A stretch of DNA of 64,000 nucleotides from an uncultured Eubacteriales bacterium (GTDB lineage Bacteria > Bacillota > Clostridia > Christensenellales > Aristaeellaceae). This document shows, piece after piece, positions 52,711 through 61,572 of this stretch. Location: assembly GCA_902793325.1 (NCBI GenBank), contig CADBCY010000006.1, positions 62,001-126,000 on the forward strand, in the 5' to 3' direction. The number at the start of each line of letters is the position of its first letter. Within the stretch, counting starts at the first letter, position 1. The notes beneath the pieces are model-generated. The model was not told the origin of the DNA and did no database searches. It saw only the letters and a list, made by a program, of their open reading frames with translations. The position numbers and the translations under genes are program-made.

Positions 52711-53606
52711 TGGCCGCTTACAACGAGCTGGACGTCGTGGGCCAGAACAAGGCCCGACAAAAACGCCTTCGCGTGCTGGCCGAGATCGGCTGTATCCTGC
52801 TGTTCATACTGTTCATGCTGCCGTTCTTCATCGTGCTGATGAACTCCATGCGCACCAACGCCGAGATCATCAACTCCGCGGTGGGCATGCCCGAGAACGC
52901 GCGCAACCTGATCGACAACATCGTGGCCGTGTGGAACAACCCCACCTTCAACTTCCTGCAGGCCCTGCGCGACTCGGTCATCATCACGGTGCTGTCGCTG
53001 GCGGTCATCTCCGTGTGCTCCGCTATGACGGCGTGGGTGCTGGTCCGCAACAAGACCAAGTGGTCCACGTTCCTGTTCATGATGTTCGTGGCCGCCATGG
53101 TCATCCCCTTCCAGGTCGTCATGTTCCCGCTGATCACCTGGTTCAAGAGCCTGGGCGACTTTTTGCACATCCCGCTGCTGCGCAGCCACGGCGGCCTGGT
53201 CTTTGCCTACCTGGGCTTCGGCGAATCCATGACCATCTTCATCTTCCACGGCTTCGTGAAGAACATCCCGCTGGAGATCGAGGAGGCCGCGGACATCGAC
53301 GGCTGCACCCGCGCGGGCACCTTCTTCCGCATCGTGCTGCCCTTGCTGCAGCCGGTGTTCGTGACCGTGCTGGTGCTGAACGGCCTGTGGATCTGGAACG
53401 ACTACCTGCTGCCCCTGCTGCTGCTGGGCTCCAACGGCGACGTCCGCACGATCCCGCTGGCGGTTCAGGGCTTCATCGGTTCGTTCGTGAAACAGTGGAA
53501 CCTCATCATGGTCTCCACGCTGCTGGCCATGCTGCCCATCATCATACTGTACATCTTCGCGCAGAAGTACATCGTACAGGGCATGGTGGAAGGCGCGGTC
53601 AAGTAA
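52710..53606 (+). CDS. sugar ABC transporter permease (MalG-like)
   Basis: 298 aa overlapping the MalF-like gene at the stop/start. About six helices; EAA loop IEEAADIDGCTRAGTFFRIVLPLLQPVF; N-terminal motif AEIGCILLFILFMLPFFIVLMNSMRT; C-terminal GNLIMVSTLLAMLPIIILYIFAQKYIVQGMV. It completes the importer with the MalF-like subunit. The needed ATPase must come from elsewhere, probably a shared MsmK-type protein. A terminator follows. Confidence 0.95.
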   Translation: MAAYNELDVVGQNKARQKRLRVLAEIGCILLFILFMLPFFIVLMNSMRTNAEIINSAVGMPENARNLIDNIVAVWNNPTFNFLQALRDSVIITVLSLAVISVCSAMTAWVLVRNKTKWSTFLFMMFVAAMVIPFQVVMFPLITWFKSLGDFLHIPLLRSHGGLVFAYLGFGESMTIFIFHGFVKNIPLEIEEAADIDGCTRAGTFFRIVLPLLQPVFVTVLVLNGLWIWNDYLLPLLLLGSNGDVRTIPLAVQGFIGSFVKQWNLIMVSTLLAMLPIIILYIFAQKYIVQGMVEGAVK

Positions 53607-53618
53607 TCCCAGCCAAAC

Positions 53619-53649
53619 AGAGAGCGCTTCGCAACTGCGAGCGCTCTCT
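53619..53649 (+). terminator. terminator of the oligosaccharide importer operon
   Basis: AGAGAGCGC (53619-53627) pairs with GCGCTCTCT (53641-53649), then TTTCTTTT. Confidence 0.82.
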
Positions 53650-53704
53650 TTCTTTTGCTTATTTTGCGATGCGCCGCCCTTCCCGGGGGAAGGATGGCGG
53701 GGCG

Positions 53705-54664
53705 TCAATAGCCCTTCGCCGGATCCACCCGCCGCGCCAGGGGACGGCCCGCGCAGTAGTTGTCGAAGTCCTCCAGGAACAGCGCGGCGATGCGGTCCAG
53801 CGTGTAGGGCAGCGTCATGTTGCCCGCCACGTGGGGCGTGATCAGCAGGTTGGGGCAGCTCCACAGCCCGTGCCCCGGCGGGAGGGGTTCCTCCTCGAAT
53901 ACGTCCAACGCCGCGCTCAGCCGGCCCGCGCGCAGCAGCCGCTCCAGCGCCGACTGGTCGACGGCGCTGCCCCGGCCCACGTTCACCAGGATCGCGCCCT
54001 CATGCAGCATCGACAGCCGCCGGGCGTCCAGCAGGCGCCGCGTGGCCTCGGTGGCGGGCAGGCACAGCACGACGAGATCCGCCTCCGGCAGCGCGTCGTC
54101 CAGCGCCTCCGGGGCGATGCAGCGGTCAAACAGCCCGCCGGGGTTGTATCCGCTGCGGTTCAGGCCTACCAGCCGCGCCGGGCGGAAGGCGCGCAGCCGC
54201 ACGGCCGCTTCCCGGCCGATGTCCCCGGTGCCCAGGATCAGCGTGCGGCAACCGAGTATGGAGCGCACCGCCAGGTCGCGCCGCCACGCCCGCCGGGCCA
54301 CGATGGCATCGTAGTCGCGCTGCCGCCGCATCAGCTCCAGCGTCACCATGACGATGTGCTCCGCGATGGTCACGCCGTAGGCCCCGGAGGAATTGCTCAG
54401 CATCGCGCCGCGCGGCAGCGCACCGGGAACCACGAACGCATCCACCCCCGCCGCGGGCGTGCACACCCAGCGCAACGCGCGCGCCGCCTGCGCCAGCCGC
54501 GGGGAATCCGTCAGCAACACCTCCGCCGCCTCCGCCGCGGGCAGCGCGTCCTCCACGGCATCGAAGAACAACGCCTCAAAGCCGTGGCGCGTCGCGGCGG
54601 CGCGAATCTCCGAACGATGCGCGTCCGTCAGTTGCGCGACGGCGACGACCAATCTCCTCGCCAT
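53705..54664 (-). CDS. D-2-hydroxyacid dehydrogenase (NAD-dependent)
   Basis: 319 aa from ATG 54664 with GGGAGGCGAC upstream. Rossmann motif LILGTGDIGREAA, catalytic Arg in VNVGRGSAVDQ, Glu in ALDVFEEEPLP and His in ITPHVAGN. The substrate of such enzymes (lactate, phosphoglycerate, glyoxylate or others) cannot be told. It lies 59 bases after rpiB on the same strand, with a perfect palindrome (54690-54713) between them. Confidence 0.92.
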   Translation of the reverse strand: MARRLVVAVAQLTDAHRSEIRAAATRHGFEALFFDAVEDALPAAEAAEVLLTDSPRLAQAARALRWVCTPAAGVDAFVVPGALPRGAMLSNSSGAYGVTIAEHIVMVTLELMRRQRDYDAIVARRAWRRDLAVRSILGCRTLILGTGDIGREAAVRLRAFRPARLVGLNRSGYNPGGLFDRCIAPEALDDALPEADLVVLCLPATEATRRLLDARRLSMLHEGAILVNVGRGSAVDQSALERLLRAGRLSAALDVFEEEPLPPGHGLWSCPNLLITPHVAGNMTLPYTLDRIAALFLEDFDNYCAGRPLARRVDPAKGY

Positions 54665-54689
54665 GCTGTCGCCTCCCGATGATAGAATC

Positions 54690-54713
54690 GGGGAGCGACG
54701 CGCGTCGCTCCCC
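54690..54713 (-). terminator. perfect palindrome between rpiB and the dehydrogenase gene
   Basis: GGGGAGCGACGC (54690-54701) pairs with GCGTCGCTCCCC (54702-54713) with no spare loop bases. It should attenuate rpiB transcripts; no T-run. Confidence 0.6.
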
Positions 54714-54723
54714 GTTACCGCGA

Positions 54724-55176
54724 TCACTCCAGCGGTTCGCCGTTTTCCAGCTTCGCGATCATGTCCACGCGCAGCTGGTGGCGTCCGCCCTCGAACTGCG
54801 CGGTGAGGAAGGCGTCCACGATGGCCTCGGCCATCACGGGGCCGATGGTGCGCGCGCCCATGGCGACGATGTTGGCGTCGTTGTGCCGACGCGCCAGCGC
54901 CGCGCTCACCGGCTCGGAGCACGCCGCGCAGCGGATGCCGCGGATCTTGTTGGCGGAAATGGAGATGCCCAGGCCCGTGCCGCAGATCAGCACGCCCTTG
55001 TCGCACGCGCCGGACAGCACCGCCTTCGCCACGCGCGCCGCGTAGATGGGATAGTGGCTGCTCGCGGTGTCGTCGGCCCCCAGGTTGACGACCTCGTGCC
55101 CCTGGGCCGTCAGGTATTCGACCAGATGCTGCTTCAGCTCGACGCCGCCGTGATCGTTTGCGATAGCGATTTTCAT
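54724..55176 (-). CDS. rpiB: RpiB/LacA/LacB-family sugar-phosphate isomerase
   Basis: 150 aa, the usual length. IANDHGGVELKQHLVEYL at the start, GKGVLICGTGLGISISANK and active-site Cys in CAACSEPVSAALARRHNDANI, with MGARTIGPVMAEAIVDAFL at the end. It interconverts ribose-5-phosphate and ribulose-5-phosphate in the pentose phosphate pathway, or related sugar phosphates. The dehydrogenase gene lies downstream on the same strand. Confidence 0.93.
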   Translation of the reverse strand: MKIAIANDHGGVELKQHLVEYLTAQGHEVVNLGADDTASSHYPIYAARVAKAVLSGACDKGVLICGTGLGISISANKIRGIRCAACSEPVSAALARRHNDANIVAMGARTIGPVMAEAIVDAFLTAQFEGGRHQLRVDMIAKLENGEPLE

Positions 55177-55213
55177 AGCGTTTCAGCCTCCATATCACAT
55201 TGTGGATAATGAC

Positions 55214-55242
55214 AGCTTAACACACATCGCCCGATTTGTCAA
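55214..55242 (-). promoter_or_regulatory. possible promoter of rpiB
   Basis: Minus strand: TTGACA (55237-55242), 17 bases, TAAGCT (55214-55219), a poor -10. It overlaps the MATE stop codon. Confidence 0.45.
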
Positions 55243-56597
55243 CGATTGCGGGCGAGCAGCCGCCGTTTCACGGCGAAGTAACAGGCCGTGTGCACCGCGA
55301 GGGTGACGATCCAGGAGACGGGGTAGGAATCGTACAGCATGGTCAGCGTGGGGTTGAGGCGGAAGGCGGTGGCGATCCACACGATGCGCAGCACGCACAC
55401 GCCCACCACCGACACCACCATCGGCGCGACCGAGCTGCCCATGCCGCGCAGCATGCCCACCATGCTGTCCATCATGCCGCAGAGGAAGTAGGTCGGCGCG
55501 ATGACGCCGGAGCGCATCGCCGCGGCGGCCATCACCGCCTCGTCCGAGGTGTAGATGCCGAACAGCGGCTTCATGAACAGGAGCAGCAGGCCGCCCATGC
55601 CCAGGCCGATGCCCGCCACCGCCAGCATCGCCGAACGGCACACGCGGGAGATGCGCTCGTACCGCCGCGCGCCGACGTTCTGCCCGGTGAAGGTAATGGC
55701 GCTCTGGTAGATGGCGTTCATCGAAACGTAGATGTACCCCTCCAGGTTGCTGGCGGTGGTATTGCCCGCCACCACCGTGGCCCCGAAGCCGTTCACGGTG
55801 GACTGTATGATGACGTTGGAGATCGAGAACATCATGCCCTGCATGCCTGCGGGCAGGCCCACGCGGCAGATCTCCCCCACCACGCGCCGGTCCGGGCGGA
55901 TGCGCCGCGGGTCCAGGTGGATGGCGCCGTCCGTGCGCACCAGGCACAGCGTCACCAGCACCGCGGACACGAGCTGGGAAATGATGGTCGCCCACGCCAC
56001 GCCCGCCACGCCCATGTGCAGGGCGATGACGAACACCAGGTTCAGCGCCACGTTCACCACGCCGGAGATGAACAGATACAGCAGCGGCCGGCGCGTATCG
56101 CCCACCGCGCGGAGGATCGCCGCGCCGAAGTTGTAGATCATGTTGGCCGGCATGCCCAGGAAGTAGATGCGCAGGTAGGCCGTGGCCAGCGGCAGCACCT
56201 CGGCGGGCGAGCTCATCCAGCGCAGGAACATTTCCGCGCCGAGGCAGCCCACCGCGCCCACCAGCAGGCCGCTCATCAGGCTGAGCGCCATGGAGGTGTG
56301 CACCGCCTTGCCCGTCTCCCGGTAGTTGCCCGCGCCGATGCGCTGGGCCACCACCACGTTCGCGCCGACGGACAGGCCCAGGAACAGGTTCACCAGCAGG
56401 TTGATGAGCGGGCCGGGCGAGCCTACCGCCGCCAGGGCCACGTCGCCCTCGAACCGGCCCACCACGATCACGTCCGCGGCGTTGAAGGCGAGCTGCAGTA
56501 TGCTCGACAGCATCAGCGGCAGCGCGAAGGCCAGCAGCTTCGGCATCACCGGGCCGTTCAACATGTCGATCTCGTAGTTCTTCCTGCCAAAGGCCAT
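55239..56597 (-). CDS. MATE-family multidrug/metabolite exporter
   Basis: 452 aa from ATG 56597 with GGAAGGGAGCGG upstream; the frame extends further but that part overlaps a promoter. Twelve predicted helices in two MatE halves, starting FALPLMLSSILQLAFNAADVIVVG and with MSMALSLMSGLLVG, then PTYFLCGMMDSMVGMLRGMGSS. It exports cationic drugs or metabolites using a sodium or proton gradient. A TGCTATAAT -10 lies upstream (56644-56652), with no good -35. Confidence 0.93.
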   Translation of the reverse strand: MAFGRKNYEIDMLNGPVMPKLLAFALPLMLSSILQLAFNAADVIVVGRFEGDVALAAVGSPGPLINLLVNLFLGLSVGANVVVAQRIGAGNYRETGKAVHTSMALSLMSGLLVGAVGCLGAEMFLRWMSSPAEVLPLATAYLRIYFLGMPANMIYNFGAAILRAVGDTRRPLLYLFISGVVNVALNLVFVIALHMGVAGVAWATIISQLVSAVLVTLCLVRTDGAIHLDPRRIRPDRRVVGEICRVGLPAGMQGMMFSISNVIIQSTVNGFGATVVAGNTTASNLEGYIYVSMNAIYQSAITFTGQNVGARRYERISRVCRSAMLAVAGIGLGMGGLLLLFMKPLFGIYTSDEAVMAAAAMRSGVIAPTYFLCGMMDSMVGMLRGMGSSVAPMVVSVVGVCVLRIVWIATAFRLNPTLTMLYDSYPVSWIVTLAVHTACYFAVKRRLLARNR

Positions 56598-56643
56598 GCG
56601 CCCGCTCCCTTCCTTCCGTCCGTTGCACGCCGACCGAGTAGGC

Positions 56644-56652
56644 ATTATAGCA
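56644..56652 (-). promoter_or_regulatory. extended -10 promoter of the MATE gene
   Basis: Minus strand TGCTATAAT (56644-56652); the -35 position is not recognisable. Confidence 0.55.
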
Positions 56653-56759
56653 CGCCCGCTTTTCGATTGTGTTGTGTTTCCCGGGCGCTTGTGCGTCCGT
56701 GCAAATTTAACACGCGCCGGGCCGGCGGAATCCCCCCGACCCATTTTACCTCAAATCCC

Positions 56760-56788
56760 TTGACGAAACCAGGGCGAGGGGGTATGAT
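56760..56788 (+). promoter_or_regulatory. promoter of the mrp gene
   Basis: TTGACG (56760-56765), 17 bases, TATGAT (56783-56788). Confidence 0.72.
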
Positions 56789-56825
56789 AGAATACAGTAT
56801 AACGACACATTGGAGTGGTATCAAC

Positions 56826-57656
56826 ATGAGCGAGAATTGTACCCATGACTGCAGCAGTTGCAGCGAGAACTGCGCGAGTCGCACGGGCGAGAAGCCCGAT
56901 TTCTCTGCGCCGGCCAATCCCAACAGCCGCGTGAAGAAGGTCGTCGGCGTCGTCAGCGGCAAGGGCGGCGTCGGCAAGAGCCTGATCACCAGCCTGATGG
57001 CCGCGCTGCTGCGCCGCCGCGGCCGCGAGGTGGCCATACTGGACGCGGACGTCACCGGCCCCTCCATCCCCCGCGCGTTCGGCGTGAAGGAAAACCTGAT
57101 GGCCTCCGAGGACGGCATCTTCCCCGCCTCCAGCGCCACTGGCATCAAGATGGTCTCCCTGAACCTGTTGCTGCCCAGCGAGACCGACCCCGTGGTCTGG
57201 CGCGGCCCGGTCATCGCCGGCACCGTCAAGCAGTTCTGGACCGACGTCATGTGGGGCGACGTGGACTTCATGTTCGTGGACATGCCTCCGGGAACGGGCG
57301 ACGTGCCGCTGACCGTGTTCCAGTCCCTGCCGCTGGACGGCATCATCATCGTCACCTCCCCGCAGGAGCTGGTGGGCATGATCGTCGAAAAGGCCGTCAA
57401 CATGGCCAGGATGATGGACATTCCGGTGCTGGGCATCGTGGAGAACATGTCCTACTTCCAGTGCGACAACTGCGGCAAGCAGCATTTCATCTTCGGCGAG
57501 AGCCGCGTGGACGCCATCGCGGAGCGCTTCGGCATCGACGCCGTGGCCCGCATGCCCATCGATCCCGCCATTTCCTCGGCCTGCGACGCCGGCAAGGTGG
57601 AAATGATCGAGGCCCCGTGGCTGGAAGCCATGGCGGACAAGCTCGAGAGACTGTAA
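56826..57656 (+). CDS. mrp: Mrp/NBP35-family iron-sulfur carrier ATPase
   Basis: 276 aa from ATG 56826 after GGAGTGG. A Cys-rich N-terminus (CTHDCSSCSENC) is followed by the deviant Walker A VVSGKGGVGKSLI, DADVTGPSIPR and FVDMPPGTGDVPL, and the C-terminal CDNCG pair that bridges the cluster. It carries or inserts [4Fe-4S] clusters into apoproteins. A NUDIX gene follows after 24 bases. It is monocistronic or bicistronic with that gene. Confidence 0.93.
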   Translation: MSENCTHDCSSCSENCASRTGEKPDFSAPANPNSRVKKVVGVVSGKGGVGKSLITSLMAALLRRRGREVAILDADVTGPSIPRAFGVKENLMASEDGIFPASSATGIKMVSLNLLLPSETDPVVWRGPVIAGTVKQFWTDVMWGDVDFMFVDMPPGTGDVPLTVFQSLPLDGIIIVTSPQELVGMIVEKAVNMARMMDIPVLGIVENMSYFQCDNCGKQHFIFGESRVDAIAERFGIDAVARMPIDPAISSACDAGKVEMIEAPWLEAMADKLERL

Positions 57657-57680
57657 GCGCCACACCCACAGGAGGCATTC

Positions 57681-58109
57681 ATGAAATATGAAAAATCCTG
57701 CGGCGCCGTGATTTTTCGGAAGGCGGAAGACGGTTGGAACGTGCTGCTGATCCGGCACACCAAGGGAAGGCACATCTCCTTCCCCAAGGGCCACGTGGAA
57801 CCCGGGGAGACGGAGAGCCAGACCGCCGAGCGCGAGATCCTGGAGGAGACCGGCCTTCGCGTGAAGGTGGATCGCCGGTTCCGCGCGGAGAACCGCTACA
57901 ACATCCGCCCGGACACCCAGAAGCTGGTGGTCATCTTCACCGCCCGGACAGCGCAGGCGGAGATCACCCCCCAGCCCGAGGAGATCGCCGAGGCCTTCTG
58001 GCTGCCCGTGGAGGAAGCCGCCGCCCGGCTCACCTATGAGCGCGACCGCAAAATCATGCGCGACGCCTTTGAACACATTCAGAAAGCGCAAAAGGGAACC
58101 GCCGAATGA
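57681..58109 (+). CDS. NUDIX hydrolase
   Basis: 142 aa with AGGAGGCATTC upstream. The Nudix box is complete: GHVEPGETESQTAEREILEETGL (key residues G, E at position 7, REILEETGL). Preceding FRKAEDGWNVLLIRHTKGRHISFPKG resembles the bis(5'-nucleosyl)-tetraphosphatase subgroup. The substrate is unknown: it could be damaged dNTPs or ApnA. Its stop lies in the loop of a terminator. Confidence 0.9.
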   Translation: MKYEKSCGAVIFRKAEDGWNVLLIRHTKGRHISFPKGHVEPGETESQTAEREILEETGLRVKVDRRFRAENRYNIRPDTQKLVVIFTARTAQAEITPQPEEIAEAFWLPVEEAAARLTYERDRKIMRDAFEHIQKAQKGTAE

Positions 58110-58125
58110 CGGTTCCCTTTGTTTT
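58091..58125 (+). terminator. terminator that includes the NUDIX stop codon
   Basis: AAAGGGAACCG (58091-58101) pairs with CGGTTCCCTTT (58110-58120), followed by GTTTTT; TGA 58107-58109 is in the loop. Confidence 0.85.
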
Positions 58126-58133
58126 TCAATGAA

Positions 58134-58162
58134 CGGAGGGACGGCCGACGGCCGTCCCTCCG
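58134..58162 (-). terminator. hairpin after the L,D-transpeptidase gene
   Basis: CGGAGGGACGGCC (58134-58146) pairs with GGCCGTCCCTCCG (58150-58162), loop GAC, just past the minus-strand stop. Confidence 0.7.
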
Positions 58163-58177
58163 ATATACTTGCGTGAT

Positions 58178-60118
58178 TCACGCCTCCACCACAAACTGGA
58201 GGTCTTCGTCCTTCATGTAGCCCTCGTGGCCCTGCAGCTCGATCTTGTTCCAGCCGTCGATGGATTCCACCACGGTGAGGCGCACACCGTTCTTCAGGCT
58301 GCCCAGCACGTCCGCGTCGATGGAGTCCTCGGCGTACACCGCGGCGCTGCTGCCGCTGTCGGCGCTGACCACCGCGTACTGGATGTCGTCCACCTTGGCG
58401 GGGCCGTTCTGGTCCTCCTCGTACTCCTCTTCCAGCACCTCTTCCTCCACCTCGTCCCCGAGGGCGCCGGAGGGGGCGTTCCAGAACTCCAGGTAGGCGT
58501 TCAGCAGGTAGCCGTCCTGGCCCTCGTAGCGCACCATGGACCACTCCGTGCTGTGCAGCTGCACCTTCACCTGCGTGCCCTGCTCGAGCTCGGCGAGGAT
58601 GGTGCTGGCCGTGGTGGGCTGCTCCCGGAGGTTCAGCGTGATCTCCGGGCTCTCGGTGGTCACCGTGGCGTACTCGGACATGCCCTTGTAGCTGGTCAGG
58701 GAGCCGCCGCCGGCCAGGTAGTCGGCGAAGGATTCGGCGGGCGGCGTGGCGCCGTCGAAGTAGTTCTCCTTGGTATAGCCCAGCGTGAACGTGGTGTCGC
58801 CGTTCACCGCGGTGTACTTCATGGCGGTGATGTCCTGCTTGTAGTAGTCGATGTACTTGTTCATCACGTAGCCCACGTGCTTGCCGCGCTGGACCTGGGA
58901 CCAGGTCTTGCCGTACTCCAGCGCCACCACCACGTCCCCGTGGGACAGGCGGGACACGGCCGAGCTCTTGGCGTCGGGCTTGCTGCGCAGGTAGATGCCC
59001 ACCTCGCAGTCCACCTTGCCGAAGTACAGCGTGTCGGTGATGGACTCGGTGGTGTAGCCGCCCGTGAGGGCGAACATGGCCTTCATGCGGCCCGCCTCGT
59101 AGTAGATGGCCTTCTGCACCAGCGAGCTCGCCACGCCGTTGGTCTGGAAGCCGTAGGTGCTCTGGAACGTCTTGACGGCGTTGACCACGTCCACGTCAAA
59201 GATGCCGTCCATGTCGTCGCTGTACAGGCCCAGCTCGCCCAGGTACTGCTGCATGTTGCGCACCGCGGGGCCGCTCATGCCCTCCTTGAGGGTGACCTCC
59301 ATGTCCGCGGGGGCGTCGCCGGAATAGATGGCCTCCTGGAACGCCAGGTCCGCGATGCCCGTCTGTTCCATGTTCAGCAGCGACTGGGCCCGGCGCACCG
59401 CCGTCACGGTGCTGCCGCGGTAATCGCCGTTCACGCTGTCGCTGTAGATGCCCAGATCGCGCAGGCGCATTTGCAGGTCGCGCACGTCGTTGCCGGTGCT
59501 GAAGCGGCCCATGACGCCCTCCTGGTCGGGAATGCCCAGGTACTGGCGGTAGGTCTGGCCGCTTTCGCCGGTGTAGGATGCCTGCTTGAGCAGCGCGCGC
59601 AGATCATCGTCGCGCTTGCCGCTCTTGTAGATGCGCACCTTGGTGCCCGGCAGGCACTTCTCGGCGATGAACTTCGCGTCCTGCCACAGAAGGCGGATGC
59701 AGCCGTGGGACGCGGGCTTGCCGAACATCGCCTGGTCCTTCTTGCCGATGCTGGCCTGGGACCTGCGGTTGCAGGGAATGGAGTGGAACATGATGCCCTT
59801 GAACACGCGGGTGGCGTACTGGGCGTACACGCGGAAGCCGCGGAAGTAGTACCACTCGGTGCGCTCGTCGTCGTCGTCCTTCTGGGGCATGGTGTAGGTC
59901 CCCACGGGGGTGGAATCCTTCATGCCGGAGGAGCAGAGCATTTGCCGCACGACGTTCTTGTTCTTATCGTTGGTGTAGATCGTGACGATTTGGTTGGTCA
60001 GGTCCACCTCGATGCGATACGGCATGGACTTGGCGAAGGCCGTCACGTCAAAGGCAGGCACCGCCGTCACCATGAGCAGCAGCGTCATCACCATCGTAAT
60101 TACTTTTCGCAGCTTCAT
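58178..60118 (-). CDS. secreted L,D-transpeptidase (YkuD) with peptidoglycan-binding and SH3-like domains
   Basis: 646 aa with a signal peptide (about residues 1-29). YkuD domain at about 35-175 with the catalytic motif MFGKPASHGCIRLLW (Cys in HGCIRL) and HSIPCNRRSQ. Then two PG_binding_1 repeats (MRLRDLGIYSD, NMQQYLGELGLYSDD), followed by SH3-like bacterial repeats to the C-terminus (for example GIYLRSKPDAKSSAVSRLSHGD and LNLREQPTTASTILAELEQGT). It makes 3-3 crosslinks in peptidoglycan or attaches proteins to it. An acidic linker (EEEVLEEEYEEDQN) precedes the last domain. Monocistronic with its own promoter. Confidence 0.94.
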   Translation of the reverse strand: MKLRKVITMVMTLLLMVTAVPAFDVTAFAKSMPYRIEVDLTNQIVTIYTNDKNKNVVRQMLCSSGMKDSTPVGTYTMPQKDDDDERTEWYYFRGFRVYAQYATRVFKGIMFHSIPCNRRSQASIGKKDQAMFGKPASHGCIRLLWQDAKFIAEKCLPGTKVRIYKSGKRDDDLRALLKQASYTGESGQTYRQYLGIPDQEGVMGRFSTGNDVRDLQMRLRDLGIYSDSVNGDYRGSTVTAVRRAQSLLNMEQTGIADLAFQEAIYSGDAPADMEVTLKEGMSGPAVRNMQQYLGELGLYSDDMDGIFDVDVVNAVKTFQSTYGFQTNGVASSLVQKAIYYEAGRMKAMFALTGGYTTESITDTLYFGKVDCEVGIYLRSKPDAKSSAVSRLSHGDVVVALEYGKTWSQVQRGKHVGYVMNKYIDYYKQDITAMKYTAVNGDTTFTLGYTKENYFDGATPPAESFADYLAGGGSLTSYKGMSEYATVTTESPEITLNLREQPTTASTILAELEQGTQVKVQLHSTEWSMVRYEGQDGYLLNAYLEFWNAPSGALGDEVEEEVLEEEYEEDQNGPAKVDDIQYAVVSADSGSSAAVYAEDSIDADVLGSLKNGVRLTVVESIDGWNKIELQGHEGYMKDEDLQFVVEA

Positions 60119-60147
60119 CGTCGAAACCTCTTCAAAATAATATACAT

Positions 60148-60176
60148 ATTATAGCATGGCGGTTCCGAGAGTGCAA
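60148..60176 (-). promoter_or_regulatory. promoter of the L,D-transpeptidase gene
   Basis: Minus strand: TTGCAC (60171-60176), 17 bases, TATAAT (60148-60153) with TGC before it. Confidence 0.75.
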
Positions 60177-60245
60177 CGGCTCTGTGTTACGCATTCCTTG
60201 AACGATTTGTAAAGAATGCACCATGGGCGGCACCCCAACAAAAAA

Positions 60246-60265
60246 CCGCCTCCCGGAGGAGGCGG
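60246..60265 (-). terminator. terminator of the rplK-rplA transcript
   Basis: CCGCCTCC (60246-60253) pairs with GGAGGCGG (60258-60265), loop CGGA; on the minus strand it is followed by TTTTTTG. Confidence 0.88.
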
Positions 60266-60278
60266 CGCTATGGTGAGA

Positions 60279-60965
60279 TCAGAACTTCAGGGAATTCAGC
60301 TTGATGCCGGGGCCCATGGTGCTGGACAGCACGGCGGAGCGGATATAGGTTCCCTTGGCAGCGGCGGGCTTGGCCTTGATGATGGCCTCCATCAGGGTGT
60401 GGAGGTTCTCATTCAGCTTCTGATCGTCGAAGGAAGCCTTGCCGACGGGGCAGTGGATGATGGCGGTCTTGTCCACGCGATACTCGACCTTACCGGCTTT
60501 GATATCGTGCACGGCCTGCGCGACGTTCATGGTGACGGTGCCGGCCTTGGGGCTGGGCATCAGGCCCTTGGGGCCCAGGACGCGGCCCAGACGGCCAACC
60601 TGACCCATCATGTCCGGGGTGGCGACGACGACGTCGAAATCGAACCAGCCGCCCTGGATCTTGGCGACCATGTCCTCGGCGCCCACGAAATCGGCGCCGG
60701 CGGCCTCGGCCTCGGGAGCCTTGTCGGCCTTGCAGATCACCAGGACGCGAACGGTCTTGCCGGTGCCATGGGGCAGCACCACCGCGCCGCGGACCTGCTG
60801 GTCGGCATGGCGGGGGTCGACGCCCAGGCGGACGGAGATCTCGATGGTCTCGTCGAACTTGGCCTTGGCGGTCTGCTTGACCAGCGCCACGGCCTCCTCG
60901 GGATCATACTGCTTGCTGCGATCGATCAGCTTCAAGCTGTCGGAATACTTCTTGCCCTTTTTCAT
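60279..60965 (-). CDS. rplA: 50S ribosomal protein L1
   Basis: 228 aa, the normal length. [24 protein letters not shown] and [25 protein letters not shown] are signature segments. It binds 23S rRNA at the L1 stalk and, in many bacteria, represses its own operon mRNA. It follows rplK; here the rplJ-rplL pair does not follow it (see rplJ). Confidence 0.98.
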   Translation of the reverse strand: MKKGKKYSDSLKLIDRSKQYDPEEAVALVKQTAKAKFDETIEISVRLGVDPRHADQQVRGAVVLPHGTGKTVRVLVICKADKAPEAEAAGADFVGAEDMVAKIQGGWFDFDVVVATPDMMGQVGRLGRVLGPKGLMPSPKAGTVTMNVAQAVHDIKAGKVEYRVDKTAIIHCPVGKASFDDQKLNENLHTLMEAIIKAKPAAAKGTYIRSAVLSSTMGPGIKLNSLKF

Positions 60966-61025
60966 GAATACATCCTCCTTGTGGTCAAACGGGCGTCAAC
61001 GCCCTCCCACGATTCTATGGATCAA

Positions 61026-61451
61026 TTAGTCAACCACCACGACGCCCATGGAGCGCGCGGTGCCGGCGATCATGCTCATGGCCGCCTCGAGGGATGCCGC
61101 GTTCAGATCGGGCATCTTCAGCTCGGCGATTTCCTTGACCTGCGCCTTGGTGATGTTGGCAACCTTCTCCTTGTTGGGACGGCCGGAAGCATGCTCGATG
61201 CCGCAGGCCTTCTTGATCAGCACGGCCGCCGGAGGCGTCTTGGTGATGAAGGTGAAGGAACGATCCTGATAGACGGTGATGACGACGGGAATGATCAGGC
61301 CGGCCTGGTTGCGGGTGCGGTCGTTGAATTCCTTGCAAAAGCCGGGGATGTTCACGCCATGCTGGCCCAGCGCGGGACCGATGGGCGGCGCGGGCGTCGC
61401 CTTGGCCGCGGGCACCTGGAGCTTGATCAGACCAGTAACTTTCTTTGCCAT
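61026..61451 (-). CDS. rplK: 50S ribosomal protein L11
   Basis: 141 aa. [27 protein letters not shown] with [26 protein letters not shown] and the C-terminal [15 protein letters not shown] are typical. It forms the GTPase-associated centre of the large subunit. It lies 60 bases ahead of rplA, after nusG. Confidence 0.98.
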   Translation of the reverse strand: MAKKVTGLIKLQVPAAKATPAPPIGPALGQHGVNIPGFCKEFNDRTRNQAGLIIPVVITVYQDRSFTFITKTPPAAVLIKKACGIEHASGRPNKEKVANITKAQVKEIAELKMPDLNAASLEAAMSMIAGTARSMGVVVVD

Positions 61452-61572
61452 TGGGGTATCCTCCTTAAGATGTATGTGGTGAAGCGGAACGCCCTGCGCG
61501 TCCCTCCCACTCCCTGAAACCCAATCGGGGCGTCAGTCAGTCGGATGCCGTCCCGGGGACGGCGAGGCGGGA

